This document shows positions 26,724 to 35,713 of a stretch of 64,000 bases of DNA, one piece after another. The translations under genes were made by a program, and so were the position numbers. Position 1 is the first letter of the stretch. Each line of letters opens with the position of its first letter. The notes under the pieces were generated by a model. The model ran no database searches. It saw only the letters and a list, made by a program, of their open reading frames with translations, and was not told the origin of the DNA. Origin of the DNA: Clostridiales bacterium (GTDB lineage: Bacteria; Bacillota; Clostridia; Lachnospirales; Lachnospiraceae); assembly GCA_018366495.1 (NCBI GenBank), contig JAGZHZ010000008.1:1-64000 (forward strand). Reading direction: 5' to 3'.

Positions 26724-26918
26724 CTTTGAAAACCTTTTTTCTTTATCGTATGTATCTGCTCAAAAAAAGTTCATATTTACTTTCTTTATTTCACATCAAA
26801 TTTCATCCCATGCATGTTACATTGTATTTATTTGATTTTCTTCTTTCTTTTTGATTGGATTATCTCCAAGAGTTTGTAATTACTCTGTGGCATTGGTAAA
26901 TATATAGAGATAATATAG

Positions 26919-26947
26919 TTGATATATAATCATGAAAATACTATAAT
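26919..26947 (+). promoter_or_regulatory. Promoter of the GNAT gene at 27 kb
   Basis: TTGATA, 17-base spacer, TATAAT, 47 bases upstream of the start codon. Confidence 0.75.
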
Positions 26948-26994
26948 AAATATACAAAATCTTATTTTCTGATGTCAAAATAAGGAGAATGAAA

Positions 26995-27552
26995 ATGGAT
27001 CATCATTTTGTATGGAAAAAAAATGGATTTTTAATAAGATTAGCTCAAAAAGAGGATGCTGAAAACTACTTTCTGCAGAATTATTGTCCCCTTGATAAAG
27101 AAGTAGCACGGTTAACTGGCTGTAAAGAAGTGTTTACAAAAGAAGAAGTGATCTCTTTTTTCCTGAGATCTATTGATTGTAATGACAGATATTTCTTTTT
27201 GATTCTCTCACCTGATGGCCGTATAATTGGAGAAAGTGTCATAAACGAAATTGACTGGAATTTACGCTGTGCAAATTTTCGTATCGGTATCTATCATGCC
27301 GCTGAAAGAGGTCAGGGAATTGGTAGCTGGGCAACAGAAGTCACTCGTGATTTTGCCTTTGAACAACTAAAACTGCACCGTTTAGAGTTAGATGTCTACT
27401 CGTTTAACCCATATGCGCAGAAAACGTATTTAAAGGCTGGATTTAAGCAAGAAGGTATTCTCCGCGATGCTGTTATGGATGAAAACCAGTATGCTGACAA
27501 TATACTAATGGCACTATTGGAAGATGATTGGCGAAAAATAAAGGGATTATAA
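26995..27552 (+). CDS. GNAT acetyltransferase, RimJ/RimL-like
   Basis: About 185 residues of the Acetyltransf_3 type. The acetyl-CoA loop is visible as AERGQGIGSWATEV near residues 103-116 (R/Q-x-x-G-x-G/A). Before it comes the NEIDWNLRCANFRIGI strand pair, and after it the LHRLELDVYSFNPYAQKTYLKAGF segment typical of RimJ/RimL and SpeG-like enzymes. The acceptor is unknown. The second of two closely spaced ATGs was chosen because AAGGAG lies 7 bases upstream of it. Single gene with its own promoter and terminator. Confidence 0.88.
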   Translation: MDHHFVWKKNGFLIRLAQKEDAENYFLQNYCPLDKEVARLTGCKEVFTKEEVISFFLRSIDCNDRYFFLILSPDGRIIGESVINEIDWNLRCANFRIGIYHAAERGQGIGSWATEVTRDFAFEQLKLHRLELDVYSFNPYAQKTYLKAGFKQEGILRDAVMDENQYADNILMALLEDDWRKIKGL

Positions 27553-27587
27553 ATTGAGAATGTGAAACCATGTGAATCTTTATTTTT

Positions 27588-27626
27588 AAAAATTCCGAAA
27601 GCATAAATAGCCTTCGGAATTTTTTT
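27588..27626. terminator. Bidirectional terminator between the GNAT gene and queA
   Basis: Arms AAAAATTCCGAA/TTCGGAATTTTT with flanking A and T runs. Confidence 0.9.
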
Positions 27627-27650
27627 ACTGCACAAAAGTAAAAATTTGTG

Positions 27651-28676
27651 TCATTTTAGAAACATCGCATCCCCAAAGGAAAAGAAACGATATCTCTCTT
27701 TTACTGCTTCTGCATATGCACTTAAAATCTGGTCTTTTCCTGCAAGAGCAGATACCAGCATTAAGAGTGTAGACTCTGGCAGATGGAAATTTGTAATCAA
27801 CGCATCAATCATCTTAAAATGATACCCTGGATAGATGAAAATTTCTGTCCATCCACTTCCCGGTATTAATATTCCTTCTTCATTTGTTGCAGATTCCAAT
27901 GTTCGGCAACTTGTCGTGCCAACAGCGATTACACGATGTCCAGATCTTTTTGCTTCATTGATTAAATCTGCCTGATCCTGCTCTACAACATAAAATTCAG
28001 AATGCATATGATGATTTGTCACATCTTCTACTTTCACAGGCCGAAAAGTACCAAGCCCTACATGCAATGTCACATGTGCAATATGAACGCCTTTCTCTTC
28101 AATCTGCTGCAATAATTCTGGTGTAAAATGAAGTCCCGCTGTCGGCGCTGCCGCTGATCCTTCGTGTTTTGCATAGACAGTCTGATATCGGTTCTTATCT
28201 TTTAACTGGTGTGTAATATATGGCGGAAGAGGCATTTGTCCCAGCTGATCTAAAATTTCTTCAAAAATACCATCATATGAAAATTGAATCAGACGGTTTC
28301 CCTCTTCTACAATATCAATTACTTTTGCTTTTAAAAGCCCGTCACCAAATGAGATTTCTGTTCCGATTTTAGCCTTTTTCCCTGGTTTTACCAAAGTCTC
28401 CCATACATCGTTTTCTTTTCGTTTTAAAAGCAATACCTCAATTTTGGCATCAGTGCCTATTTTATTTCCAATCAAACGCGCCGGTATTACCTTTGTATCA
28501 TTGACAACAAGACAATCTCCTGGCATTAAATATTGTATTACCTCTTTAAAAATATGGTGTTCTATCTCTCCTGTTTTCTTGTCTAATACCATCAGTCTAG
28601 AGCTGGAACGATCCTCCAGTGGATCTTGTGCGATTAATTCTTGAGGCAATTCAAAATAAAAATCAGATGTCTTCAT
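27651..28676 (-). CDS. queA: S-adenosylmethionine:tRNA ribosyltransferase-isomerase
   Basis: 341 residues, standard QueA length. Family segments include the DFYFELPQELIAQ start, DRSSSRLMVLDK, VVNDTKVIPARL and the substrate loop AAPTAGLHFT near residue 173-182. QueA transfers the ribose of SAM to preQ1-modified tRNA to form epoxyqueuosine. No other queuosine gene (tgt, queG, queT) is adjacent here, although queA-tgt linkage is common. It appears to be monocistronic. Confidence 0.97.
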   Translation of the reverse strand: MKTSDFYFELPQELIAQDPLEDRSSSRLMVLDKKTGEIEHHIFKEVIQYLMPGDCLVVNDTKVIPARLIGNKIGTDAKIEVLLLKRKENDVWETLVKPGKKAKIGTEISFGDGLLKAKVIDIVEEGNRLIQFSYDGIFEEILDQLGQMPLPPYITHQLKDKNRYQTVYAKHEGSAAAPTAGLHFTPELLQQIEEKGVHIAHVTLHVGLGTFRPVKVEDVTNHHMHSEFYVVEQDQADLINEAKRSGHRVIAVGTTSCRTLESATNEEGILIPGSGWTEIFIYPGYHFKMIDALITNFHLPESTLLMLVSALAGKDQILSAYAEAVKERYRFFSFGDAMFLK

Positions 28677-28791
28677 CTTCCTTGCTCCTTCTCTTTATTT
28701 TTATCAAATATCGCTACAATTCTACACTACAAAATCATTTTCTGCAAGATCCAGTATCCATATATGAATAAGATTTCTGGCAAAAACGGTA

Positions 28792-28831
28792 AAAATCCGA
28801 CGGACGCAAAAACTTTGTCCGCCGGATTTTT
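28792..28831. terminator. Terminator after the 28.9 kb gene
   Basis: Arms AAAATCCGACGGAC and GTCCGCCGGATTTT (one wobble on the minus strand), then a T run. It ends the minus-strand gene at 28903-29334. Confidence 0.88.
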
Positions 28832-28902
28832 TTCCTCTAGCCAATAAAATTTATACTATGATTCATAAAGGATAAAATGATTTCTAACGTATTGAGCCGT
28901 TG

Positions 28903-29334
28903 TTACAGAAATTCTTTTAACCGTTCGATATTTCCCTCTTCAAACTTTTGAAGTCTTCTCATAAGGTCAACATATTCCTTTTTTGCAGTTTCTTCATAAT
29001 CATGAATCTTTTTGACTGCCTCGTTAATTCCCATTGTACTTCCGGTAATTAGCATTTCCGCAATATGGGACGTCGATTTATCATTGATGGTCTGTATATT
29101 GATCATCCAGTATGTTTTCATTTTTTCCAACATACTCAATCCTTTTTCATCTGTCCCATTCTCATACAGAAATTCTTTCGCCTTTTTATGCAGTTCCAGA
29201 TATCCTCTGCCTTGTCCTTTCAAATACTTGTTAAAATTTTCATCTTTTGAAATTTCCAGCAATTGTTTTAATGTATCGATACCCATCTGAGAATTTTGAT
29301 ATACAAAATTGAGTAATTCTTCATTTCCATTCAT
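28903..29334 (-). CDS. Small all-helical protein, possibly ferritin-like bundle
   Basis: 143 residues, almost entirely amphipathic helix with no membrane segment or signal peptide. The four-helix spacing and stretches such as NFVYQNSQMGIDTLKQLLE and AEMLITGSTMGINEAVKKI resemble ferritin-like/DUF2383-type bundles found in Firmicutes, but I see no clear diiron EXXH pair, so metal binding is unlikely. Start chosen at an ATG 10 bases after AGGAG. Monocistronic. Function unknown. Confidence 0.6.
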   Translation of the reverse strand: MNGNEELLNFVYQNSQMGIDTLKQLLEISKDENFNKYLKGQGRGYLELHKKAKEFLYENGTDEKGLSMLEKMKTYWMINIQTINDKSTSHIAEMLITGSTMGINEAVKKIHDYEETAKKEYVDLMRRLQKFEEGNIERLKEFL

Positions 29335-29461
29335 GCAGATCACACTCCTTTCATTTTAAGTATGACCTGTTTTTTCTGCTTTTATTCTACTCTTTTTCAA
29401 AGCAAACTGCTAATTATCAAAAAACAACAACATTTATGTGAAGTCAATTTTAATTATCCTT

Positions 29462-30070
29462 TTACCGTTCTTCATCGTAAAATATACGATCTTCCCATAC
29501 AGCCGTGTACTGCCTGTCTTTCCATTCCAGCAAAGTCATTCCACAGTTTTTAGGAACACTGCCATTCCAAAAATCTTTTAAAGGCAGTTTCTTTACATTT
29601 GCCAGCAATGCTCTTGAAGCTGCGCCATGTGTTATAACCAGAAGATTTTTGTCTCTCAGTTTACTATTCGATGCCAGATCATCTAAAAATGCTTTTGTCC
29701 GTTCTAATAAATGCGGTATGCTCTCTGCATCTTCAGGCGGCTCATATTTTTCAGGACTGTGAAAAAAGCAATCTATAACAGGATCTTTTTTCTCGCCTTC
29801 CATCACGCCAAAGCTGATTTCCAGCAATCGATCATCCAGACAGATCGGTGTATCTCTTCCTTCCAGCAAAATCTGTGCCGTCTCCTTTGCTCTGGAAAGA
29901 GGACTTGAAAACGCTGCGTCGAATGAAATATGCTGAATTCCTCTGGCTGTCTTTCTGGCAATCATTCTTCCCTTTTCATTTAATGGAACATCCTGTCTTC
30001 CTTGCAATCGTTTCTCTGTATTCCAGTCTGTCTCTCCATGACGTACAATATACACTTTCATATTTTTCAC
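29462..30070 (-). CDS. Histidine phosphatase family protein
   Basis: 202 residues. The active-site RHG motif appears in VYIVRHGETDWNTEKR near residues 7-20, the second His in VITHGAASRALL near 147-155, and an acidic Glu in AAFSSPLSRAKETAQ/LLEISFGVMEGE. This is the phosphoglycerate-mutase-like broad phosphatase branch (PhoE/CobC-type); the substrate cannot be told from sequence. It lies 7 bases downstream of nspC and may be the last gene of the polyamine operon. Confidence 0.9.
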   Translation of the reverse strand: MKNMKVYIVRHGETDWNTEKRLQGRQDVPLNEKGRMIARKTARGIQHISFDAAFSSPLSRAKETAQILLEGRDTPICLDDRLLEISFGVMEGEKKDPVIDCFFHSPEKYEPPEDAESIPHLLERTKAFLDDLASNSKLRDKNLLVITHGAASRALLANVKKLPLKDFWNGSVPKNCGMTLLEWKDRQYTAVWEDRIFYDEER

Positions 30071-30077
30071 TCTCTTC

Positions 30078-31205
30078 TCAAGATAGTCTCATCTTAAAGT
30101 CTTCATATTCAAATGTTTTAACTACTGTTTTTTTGCCGTCTAAATCCTGCCATACGATGGAAGGAAGTCTCATTCCATTAAAGGTGTTTGTCTTAACCAT
30201 TGTGTACAGTGCCATATCTTCAAAAATGACAGCATCTCCCACATTCAGCTGTTTGTCAAACGAATAATCTCCTATGATATCTCCTGCAAGACATGTAGGA
30301 CCGCCTAAGCGATAGGTATATGTTTTTTCTCCCGGCTCTCCGCTGTTGCGCACTGGAGGACGATATGGCATCTCCAGAACATCCGGCATATGGCATGCCG
30401 CAGACGTATCCAAAATAGCTATCTTTATATCGTTCTCCATTGTTTCCAGAACCGTCGAAACGAGATCTCCGGCATTTAAGACAACCGCTTCTCCCGGTTC
30501 CAGATAAATTTCCAGTCCATACGTCCTTTTCAATCTTTGAATCAGACGAATCAATCGCTCTTTCTGATAACCTTCTCTTGTAATATGATGTCCGCCTCCC
30601 AGGTTGAGCCATTTCATTCCATATAGATACGATCCAAATTTTTCTTCAAATGCAGCGACCGTCGTTTCCAGATCATCCGCATCCTGCTCGCACAAAGTGT
30701 GAATATGGAATCCATCTAAAAGCGACAGAATTTCCGGCTCAAAATTGGCTTTTGTTGTTCCAAGGCGTGATCCCTTTGCACATGGATCGTAAATTTCATG
30801 TCCCTCCTGAGTGGAGCACTCTGGATTAATACGCAGTCCGATTGATTTTCCAGCTTTTTTGGCTTTCTGCCCAAATTTTCTGACCTGATTCGGAGAGTTG
30901 AAAACAATATCATCTGCATAGCGAAGAATTTCCTCAAACTCATCTTCCCGATATGCCGGTGAAAATACATGCGTCTCTCCCCCAAATGTCTCAGCCCCAA
31001 GACGTGCTTCATACAATCCGCTTGCTGTTGTTCCGGCCAGGAACTGTCTGATCAAAGGATAAACAGAAAACATGGAAAATGCCTTCTGTGCCAGCAAAAT
31101 TTTGCAGTCAGCCTTTTGCGCAACGTCTTTTAAAATTTCCAAATTTCGACGAAGCCGTCTTTCATCGATTAAAAAATACGGTGTACGGATTTTTTCTTCT
31201 TTCAT
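30078..31205 (-). CDS. nspC: Carboxynorspermidine decarboxylase
   Basis: 375 residues from the ATG that overlaps the previous stop (TAATG). It is a fold-III PLP decarboxylase: the N-terminal TPYFLIDERRLRRNLEIL strand, the PLP lysine in CKILLAQKAFSMF near residue 40, INPECSTQEGHEIYDPCAKGSRLG, LNLGGGHHITREGY and the CLAGDIIGDYSF substrate-binding segment are those of NspC. It decarboxylates carboxyspermidine or carboxynorspermidine to the triamine. Coupling with the dehydrogenase gene upstream gives the alternative, SAM-independent route to spermidine. Confidence 0.95.
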   Translation of the reverse strand: MKEEKIRTPYFLIDERRLRRNLEILKDVAQKADCKILLAQKAFSMFSVYPLIRQFLAGTTASGLYEARLGAETFGGETHVFSPAYREDEFEEILRYADDIVFNSPNQVRKFGQKAKKAGKSIGLRINPECSTQEGHEIYDPCAKGSRLGTTKANFEPEILSLLDGFHIHTLCEQDADDLETTVAAFEEKFGSYLYGMKWLNLGGGHHITREGYQKERLIRLIQRLKRTYGLEIYLEPGEAVVLNAGDLVSTVLETMENDIKIAILDTSAACHMPDVLEMPYRPPVRNSGEPGEKTYTYRLGGPTCLAGDIIGDYSFDKQLNVGDAVIFEDMALYTMVKTNTFNGMRLPSIVWQDLDGKKTVVKTFEYEDFKMRLS

Positions 31206-32407
31206 TACTCCACCATAACCGGGTTGCGGTTTTCCTTCCATGGCAGACCCCATACATTCAGTGCATCCATAAATGGATCTGGATCGAATTCCTCGATATT
31301 ATGAACACCTGGTTTATTCCATGTTCCTGTCAGAATCATCATTGCTCCAATCATTGCCGGAACCCCTGTTGTATAAGCAACTGCCTGAGATCCTACCTCT
31401 TTATAGCATTCTTCATGATCACAGATATTGTAGAGGTAGTATGTCTTTTCTTCGCCGTTTTTCTTTCCTCTGAAAATACATCCGATATTCGTCTTTCCCT
31501 TTGTGCGCGCTCCAAGGCTTGCTGGATCCGGAAGTACTGCTTTTAAGAACTGAAGCGGAATAATTTCTTTTCCCTCGTACATAATCGGTTCGATGGAAGT
31601 CATTCCCACATTCTCCAAGCATTTTAAATGAGTCAGATAACTCTGTCCAAATGTCATGAAGAAGCGAATTCGTTTAATACCAGGGATATTCAATGCAAGG
31701 CTTTCAATCTCTTCATGGTGAAGCAGATACATATCTTTTTCCCCTACGCCTTCAAAATTATATGTTCTTTTGATTTCCATCGGCTCTGTCTCTACCCAGT
31801 GACCGTTTTCCCAGTAAGATCCCTTTGCTGAAACTTCACGGATGTTGATTTCCGGGTTAAAGTTTGTCGCAAATGGATATCCATGGTCTCCTCCGTTGCA
31901 GTCCAGAATATCAATCTCAGAGATCTCATCAAATTCATGTTTCAGAGCATATGCTGAGAATACACTTGTCACACCAGGATCAAATCCTGATCCAAGTAAT
32001 GCTGTGATTCCTGCTTTCTCAAAGCGCTCTCTGTATGCCCACTGCCAGCTGTACTCAAATTTTGCCGTATCTTCCGGTTCATAGTTGGCTGTATCCACAT
32101 AATGTGTCTTTGTCGCAAGACATGCCTCCATGATGGTCAGATCCTGATATGGAAGCGCCAGGTTTAATACAACACCTGGTTTTTCTTTTTCAATAAGAGC
32201 AATCAGCTCTTCCACATTGTTTGCGTCCACCTGTGCTGTTGTGATTTTGCTCTTTGTTGTCGGAGCCAGTTTTTCTTTTAACGCATCACATTTTGATTTT
32301 GTTCTGCTCGCGATACAGATTTCTTCAAATACCTCGCTGTTCTGACAACATTTATGAATTGCAACAGAGGCAACTCCTCCACATCCGATGACTAATACTT
32401 TTCCCAT
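31205..32407 (-). CDS. Carboxynorspermidine/carboxyspermidine dehydrogenase
   Basis: 400 residues of the saccharopine-dehydrogenase family. The Rossmann motif is VLVIGCGGVASVAIHKC at the N-terminus, and ALLGSGFDPGVTSVFSAYA near residue 150 and the ADPASLGARTKGKTNIG-like segment near 300 mark the CANSDH group. It reductively condenses aspartate semialdehyde with putrescine (or diaminopropane). The ATG preceded by AAAGGAG was taken as start; upstream in-frame codons belong to the leader. The pairing with nspC distinguishes it from lysine-pathway LYS9 enzymes. Confidence 0.93.
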   Translation of the reverse strand: MGKVLVIGCGGVASVAIHKCCQNSEVFEEICIASRTKSKCDALKEKLAPTTKSKITTAQVDANNVEELIALIEKEKPGVVLNLALPYQDLTIMEACLATKTHYVDTANYEPEDTAKFEYSWQWAYRERFEKAGITALLGSGFDPGVTSVFSAYALKHEFDEISEIDILDCNGGDHGYPFATNFNPEINIREVSAKGSYWENGHWVETEPMEIKRTYNFEGVGEKDMYLLHHEEIESLALNIPGIKRIRFFMTFGQSYLTHLKCLENVGMTSIEPIMYEGKEIIPLQFLKAVLPDPASLGARTKGKTNIGCIFRGKKNGEEKTYYLYNICDHEECYKEVGSQAVAYTTGVPAMIGAMMILTGTWNKPGVHNIEEFDPDPFMDALNVWGLPWKENRNPVMVE

Positions 32408-32436
32408 GATATTTTCTCCTTTTTCTAATATTCTAT

Positions 32437-32467
32437 GTGAACTACCCATCATCGAAAAGTAATGGGT
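32437..32467 (+). repeat. IS200/IS605-end-like remnant, copy 1
   Basis: GTGAACTACCCAT followed by a hairpin ACCCAT/ATGGGT, in the 90-base gap between speB and the dehydrogenase gene. The same 13 bases recur at 62097. The sequence resembles the subterminal hairpin of IS200/IS605 elements; no transposase is nearby. Confidence 0.45.
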
Positions 32468-32497
32468 TTTCTGACTATGGTTTTATAAAAATCTCTT

Positions 32498-33355
32498 TTA
32501 TTTTCTTTTCAAAGCAAGAAGCATCTCCCGCACGATTTTGCAGGCCGCTGCGGCAGAAATACCGCTCTCATCATAATGAGGGCTTAATTCATTGACGTCG
32601 CATCCTACAATGTCTGCTTCTCTGCAGACCATCGTGACTGCCTCCCTTAACTCATCAAAACATACTCCTCCTGGTTCTGGTGTACCCGTACCTGGAAACA
32701 CAGAGGGGTCCATCACATCCAGATCCACCGTAAAATATACCGGTTTTCCTTTCAGCTGATGCAAAGTTTCCTCCAGACCTGCAAAGTTAAATTTGTGCAT
32801 CTGCACATGGTCTTCTGCCCAGCGGAATTCTTCTCTTTCCCCTGAACGAATTCCAAACTGAAAAATTCTTCCATCTCCTACCAGATCATGGCATCGTCTG
32901 ATCACACACGCATGAGAAAGTTCTGCTCCCAGATATTCCTCTCTTAAATCAGCATGTGCATCGAAATGAACAATCGCAACTTCTGGATATTTCTGAAATA
33001 CAGCGCGAAATGCGCCGAGTGTGACAAGATGTTCTCCTCCTATTAAGAAAGGACGTTTTCCTGCTTCCAGAATTTTTCCTGCACATTCCTCAATCGCATT
33101 TAATGCTTTTTGCGTGTCTCCAAAACAAAGCTCCAGATCTCCCATGTCCATCACATTTGTCTCTTCCAGATCTGCATCCTGATATGGACTGTATGTCTCA
33201 ATCCCGTAGGATTCTCTTCGGATCGTACTGCTTCCAAATCTGGTTCCCGGGCGGTAAGACGTTGTCGAATCAAACGGCGCACCGAATAAGATGGTATCTG
33301 CATCGTCAAATTCCTTCTCACACCCCATAAATACTTCAATATTCCTGTTCCACAT
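32498..33355 (-). CDS. speB: Agmatinase (ureohydrolase family)
   Basis: 285 residues. Mn-binding motifs of the arginase/agmatinase family are complete: GGEHLVTLG near residue 104, FDAHADLR near 132, and TVDLDVMDPSVFPGTGTPEPGG near 208-228. Agmatinase converts agmatine to putrescine and urea, consistent with an arginine decarboxylase product from the upstream gene. Its start overlaps the last 20 bases of speE, with GGAGG 12 bases upstream of the ATG, so the two are translationally coupled. Confidence 0.95.
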   Translation of the reverse strand: MWNRNIEVFMGCEKEFDDADTILFGAPFDSTTSYRPGTRFGSSTIRRESYGIETYSPYQDADLEETNVMDMGDLELCFGDTQKALNAIEECAGKILEAGKRPFLIGGEHLVTLGAFRAVFQKYPEVAIVHFDAHADLREEYLGAELSHACVIRRCHDLVGDGRIFQFGIRSGEREEFRWAEDHVQMHKFNFAGLEETLHQLKGKPVYFTVDLDVMDPSVFPGTGTPEPGGVCFDELREAVTMVCREADIVGCDVNELSPHYDESGISAAAACKIVREMLLALKRK

Positions 33356-34196
33356 CTTTTAATAATTCCTCCACATATGCCGGCAGATAAAATGCTCCTT
33401 TGTGCAGCGTTGTCGTATAATAATTACAATGCAGCCCTCTGACATTCCATCTTGTCTCTTGTAAATCCTTAAGCGGATGGTATTTCTTTGAGGCAAATCC
33501 AAACAGCCAGTGCCCAGACGGATATGTCGGTATATGCGCCTGATACACACGGCTGATCGGAAATGACTCTACAATTCGTTTGTGCGCTCTCTGACAGGCA
33601 ATAGAATCTTCCGGATAAAATGGACTTTCATGCTGATTGACCATAATTCCATCTTCATGAAGCGCTTTATAACAGTTTCCATAGAATTCCTTCGTAAAAA
33701 GACCTTCCCCTGGTCCAAACGGATCTGTAGAATCAACAATGATTAAATCGTACTTGTCTTCACAGGAACGAATAAATTTTACTCCATCTTCATAATAGAT
33801 TGTCAATCTTGGATCATCGAGACAGCACGCAGTTTGCGGAAGATATTTTTTGCAGACTTCCACAACAAGCGGATCAATCTCCACCATATCAATCTGATCA
33901 ATCTCCGGATATCTCGTTAATTCCCTGATTACTCCTCCGTCTCCGGCGCCGATTACCAATACACTTTTTACATTTGGATGGACCGCCATCGGCACATGCG
34001 TAATCATTTCATGATAGATAAACTCATCTTTTTCTGTCAGCATCATATAACCATCCAGAGTCAGAAAACGTCCAAACTCCGGTGACTCAAATACATCGAT
34101 TCTCTGAAATTCGCTTTTTCCGCTGTAAAGCTGGCGATCTATCCGAATCGAAAGCTTTACATTCGGAGTCTGAGCTTCTGAAAACCAAAAATTCAT
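33336..34196 (-). CDS. speE: Spermidine synthase (aminopropyltransferase)
   Basis: 286 residues from an ATG preceded by GGAGGTAAAT. The SAM-like fold motifs VLVIGAGDGGVIRELTRYP (near residue 80-98), MVEIDPLVVEVCKKYLP and VDSTDPFGPGEGLFTKEFY (near 155-173) are those of SpeE. It transfers the aminopropyl group of decarboxylated SAM, made by SpeD in the same operon, onto putrescine. Substrate range (spermidine versus other triamines) cannot be told from sequence alone. Confidence 0.95.
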   Translation of the reverse strand: MNFWFSEAQTPNVKLSIRIDRQLYSGKSEFQRIDVFESPEFGRFLTLDGYMMLTEKDEFIYHEMITHVPMAVHPNVKSVLVIGAGDGGVIRELTRYPEIDQIDMVEIDPLVVEVCKKYLPQTACCLDDPRLTIYYEDGVKFIRSCEDKYDLIIVDSTDPFGPGEGLFTKEFYGNCYKALHEDGIMVNQHESPFYPEDSIACQRAHKRIVESFPISRVYQAHIPTYPSGHWLFGFASKKYHPLKDLQETRWNVRGLHCNYYTTTLHKGAFYLPAYVEELLKDVEQEY

Positions 34197-34254
34197 ATTT
34201 ACCTCCAATGCCGTTTCTCGGCTTAATCTTAATCTCTTTTGTCCAACAGAAATG

Positions 34255-35697
34255 CTATTTCAGCACATTTAAATATTCAATCATCGGATCTTCCGGTCCT
34301 GTCATCGAACATCCTTTTTCTTTCGCATAAATAATATAGTCTAAAATCTCATCTGTAATTTTTTCTCCAGGAGCCAAAATTGGAATTCCCGGCGGATAAC
34401 ACATTACAAATTCACTGCAGATTCTTCCGCTGCTTTCTTTAAGAGGAAGCGATTCTTTCTCCGCATAGAAAGCATCCTGGGGAGATACTGCCACGACAGG
34501 ATCAATGTATTCCTGCTCCATCAGTCCCGTCTTTTCCCCGCCAAATCGTCTTTTCACTTCTGAAAGTGCGCTCACCAGTCGTTCCAGATCCCTCTGTCTG
34601 TCGCCAATAGACAGATAAGCCAAAACATTTCCCAGATCTCCAAATTCAATCTGAATATCATACTCATCGCGCAGAAGATCATATACTTCAATTCCGGCAA
34701 GTCCTACATCCAATGTATGAATGGAAAGTTTTGTACAGTCAAAATCATATATACTGTCGCCATTGCATAATTCTTTGCCATACGCATAATAGCCGCCTAT
34801 CGCATTAATTTCTTTTCTGGCATACTCTGCCATCTCCATCACATGGCCAAACGCTTCTTTTCCCCTCAGTGCAAGATTGCGCCGAGAAATATCCAAACTA
34901 GATAACAGCAGATAGGAAGCGCTTGTTGTCTGTGTCAGATTGATAATCTGACGGACATATCCTTCTGGCATGTCCGGTCCCAGAAGTAAAAAAGAACTCT
35001 GTGTCAGACTTCCCCCTGATTTATGCATTGAAACTGCCGCCATATCGGCTCCTGCTGCCATAGCTGAGACTGGCAGATTGTCTCCAAAATAAAAATGTGT
35101 TCCATGTGCCTCATCGACAAGGCACTTCATTCCATGTTGATGTGCCAACTTTACGATTGCTTTTAAATCGGAACAGATTCCATAATAAGTTGGATTGTTC
35201 ACAAACACTGCTTTGGCATCAGGATTTTCCAATATTGCTTTTTTTACCTGCTGAACACTCATGCCCAGCGGAATCCCCAGTCTTTTATCACATTCTGGAT
35301 TGACATATACAGGTACAGCACCGCATAATACCATTGCTCCCATCACACTGCGGTGAACATTTCTTGGAAGAATAATTTTATCTCCTCTCTTTGCTACAGA
35401 TAAAACCATACTCTGTACCGCCGATGTTGTTCCTCCCACCATCAAAAAGGCATGGGCTGCTCCAAAAGCACGCGCTGCTAATTCTTCAGCATCCCGAATG
35501 ACCGAAATAGGATGGCAAAGATTGTCTAACGGCTTCATGGAATTAACATCTAATCCTACACATTTTTCCCCCAACAGCTCTGTCAGCTCTGGGTTTCCTC
35601 TTCCCCTTTTATGTCCTGGTACATCAAAAGGGACAATTCTCATTTTTCTAAAATTTTCCAGTGCCTCATAAATCGGGGCTCTTCTTTGATCCTCCAT
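34255..35697 (-). CDS. speA: Arginine/lysine/ornithine decarboxylase, fold-I PLP enzyme
   Basis: 480 residues, the length of the Bacillus SpeA/YaaO type. PLP-binding landmarks are DVPGHKRGRGNPEL near the N-terminus, VGGTTSAVQSMVLS, LVDEAHGTHFYFG (the PLP Asp) and SMHKSGGSLTQSSFLL with the Schiff-base Lys. The C-terminal PPGIPILAPGEKI segment is typical. The downstream agmatinase argues for arginine as substrate. The start was set at MEDQRRAP, which follows GGGAGGAAAAT; longer frames overlap speD without a ribosome-binding site. Confidence 0.93.
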   Translation of the reverse strand: MEDQRRAPIYEALENFRKMRIVPFDVPGHKRGRGNPELTELLGEKCVGLDVNSMKPLDNLCHPISVIRDAEELAARAFGAAHAFLMVGGTTSAVQSMVLSVAKRGDKIILPRNVHRSVMGAMVLCGAVPVYVNPECDKRLGIPLGMSVQQVKKAILENPDAKAVFVNNPTYYGICSDLKAIVKLAHQHGMKCLVDEAHGTHFYFGDNLPVSAMAAGADMAAVSMHKSGGSLTQSSFLLLGPDMPEGYVRQIINLTQTTSASYLLLSSLDISRRNLALRGKEAFGHVMEMAEYARKEINAIGGYYAYGKELCNGDSIYDFDCTKLSIHTLDVGLAGIEVYDLLRDEYDIQIEFGDLGNVLAYLSIGDRQRDLERLVSALSEVKRRFGGEKTGLMEQEYIDPVVAVSPQDAFYAEKESLPLKESSGRICSEFVMCYPPGIPILAPGEKITDEILDYIIYAKEKGCSMTGPEDPMIEYLNVLK

Positions 35698-35713
35698 ATT
35701 TTCCTCCCGATTT

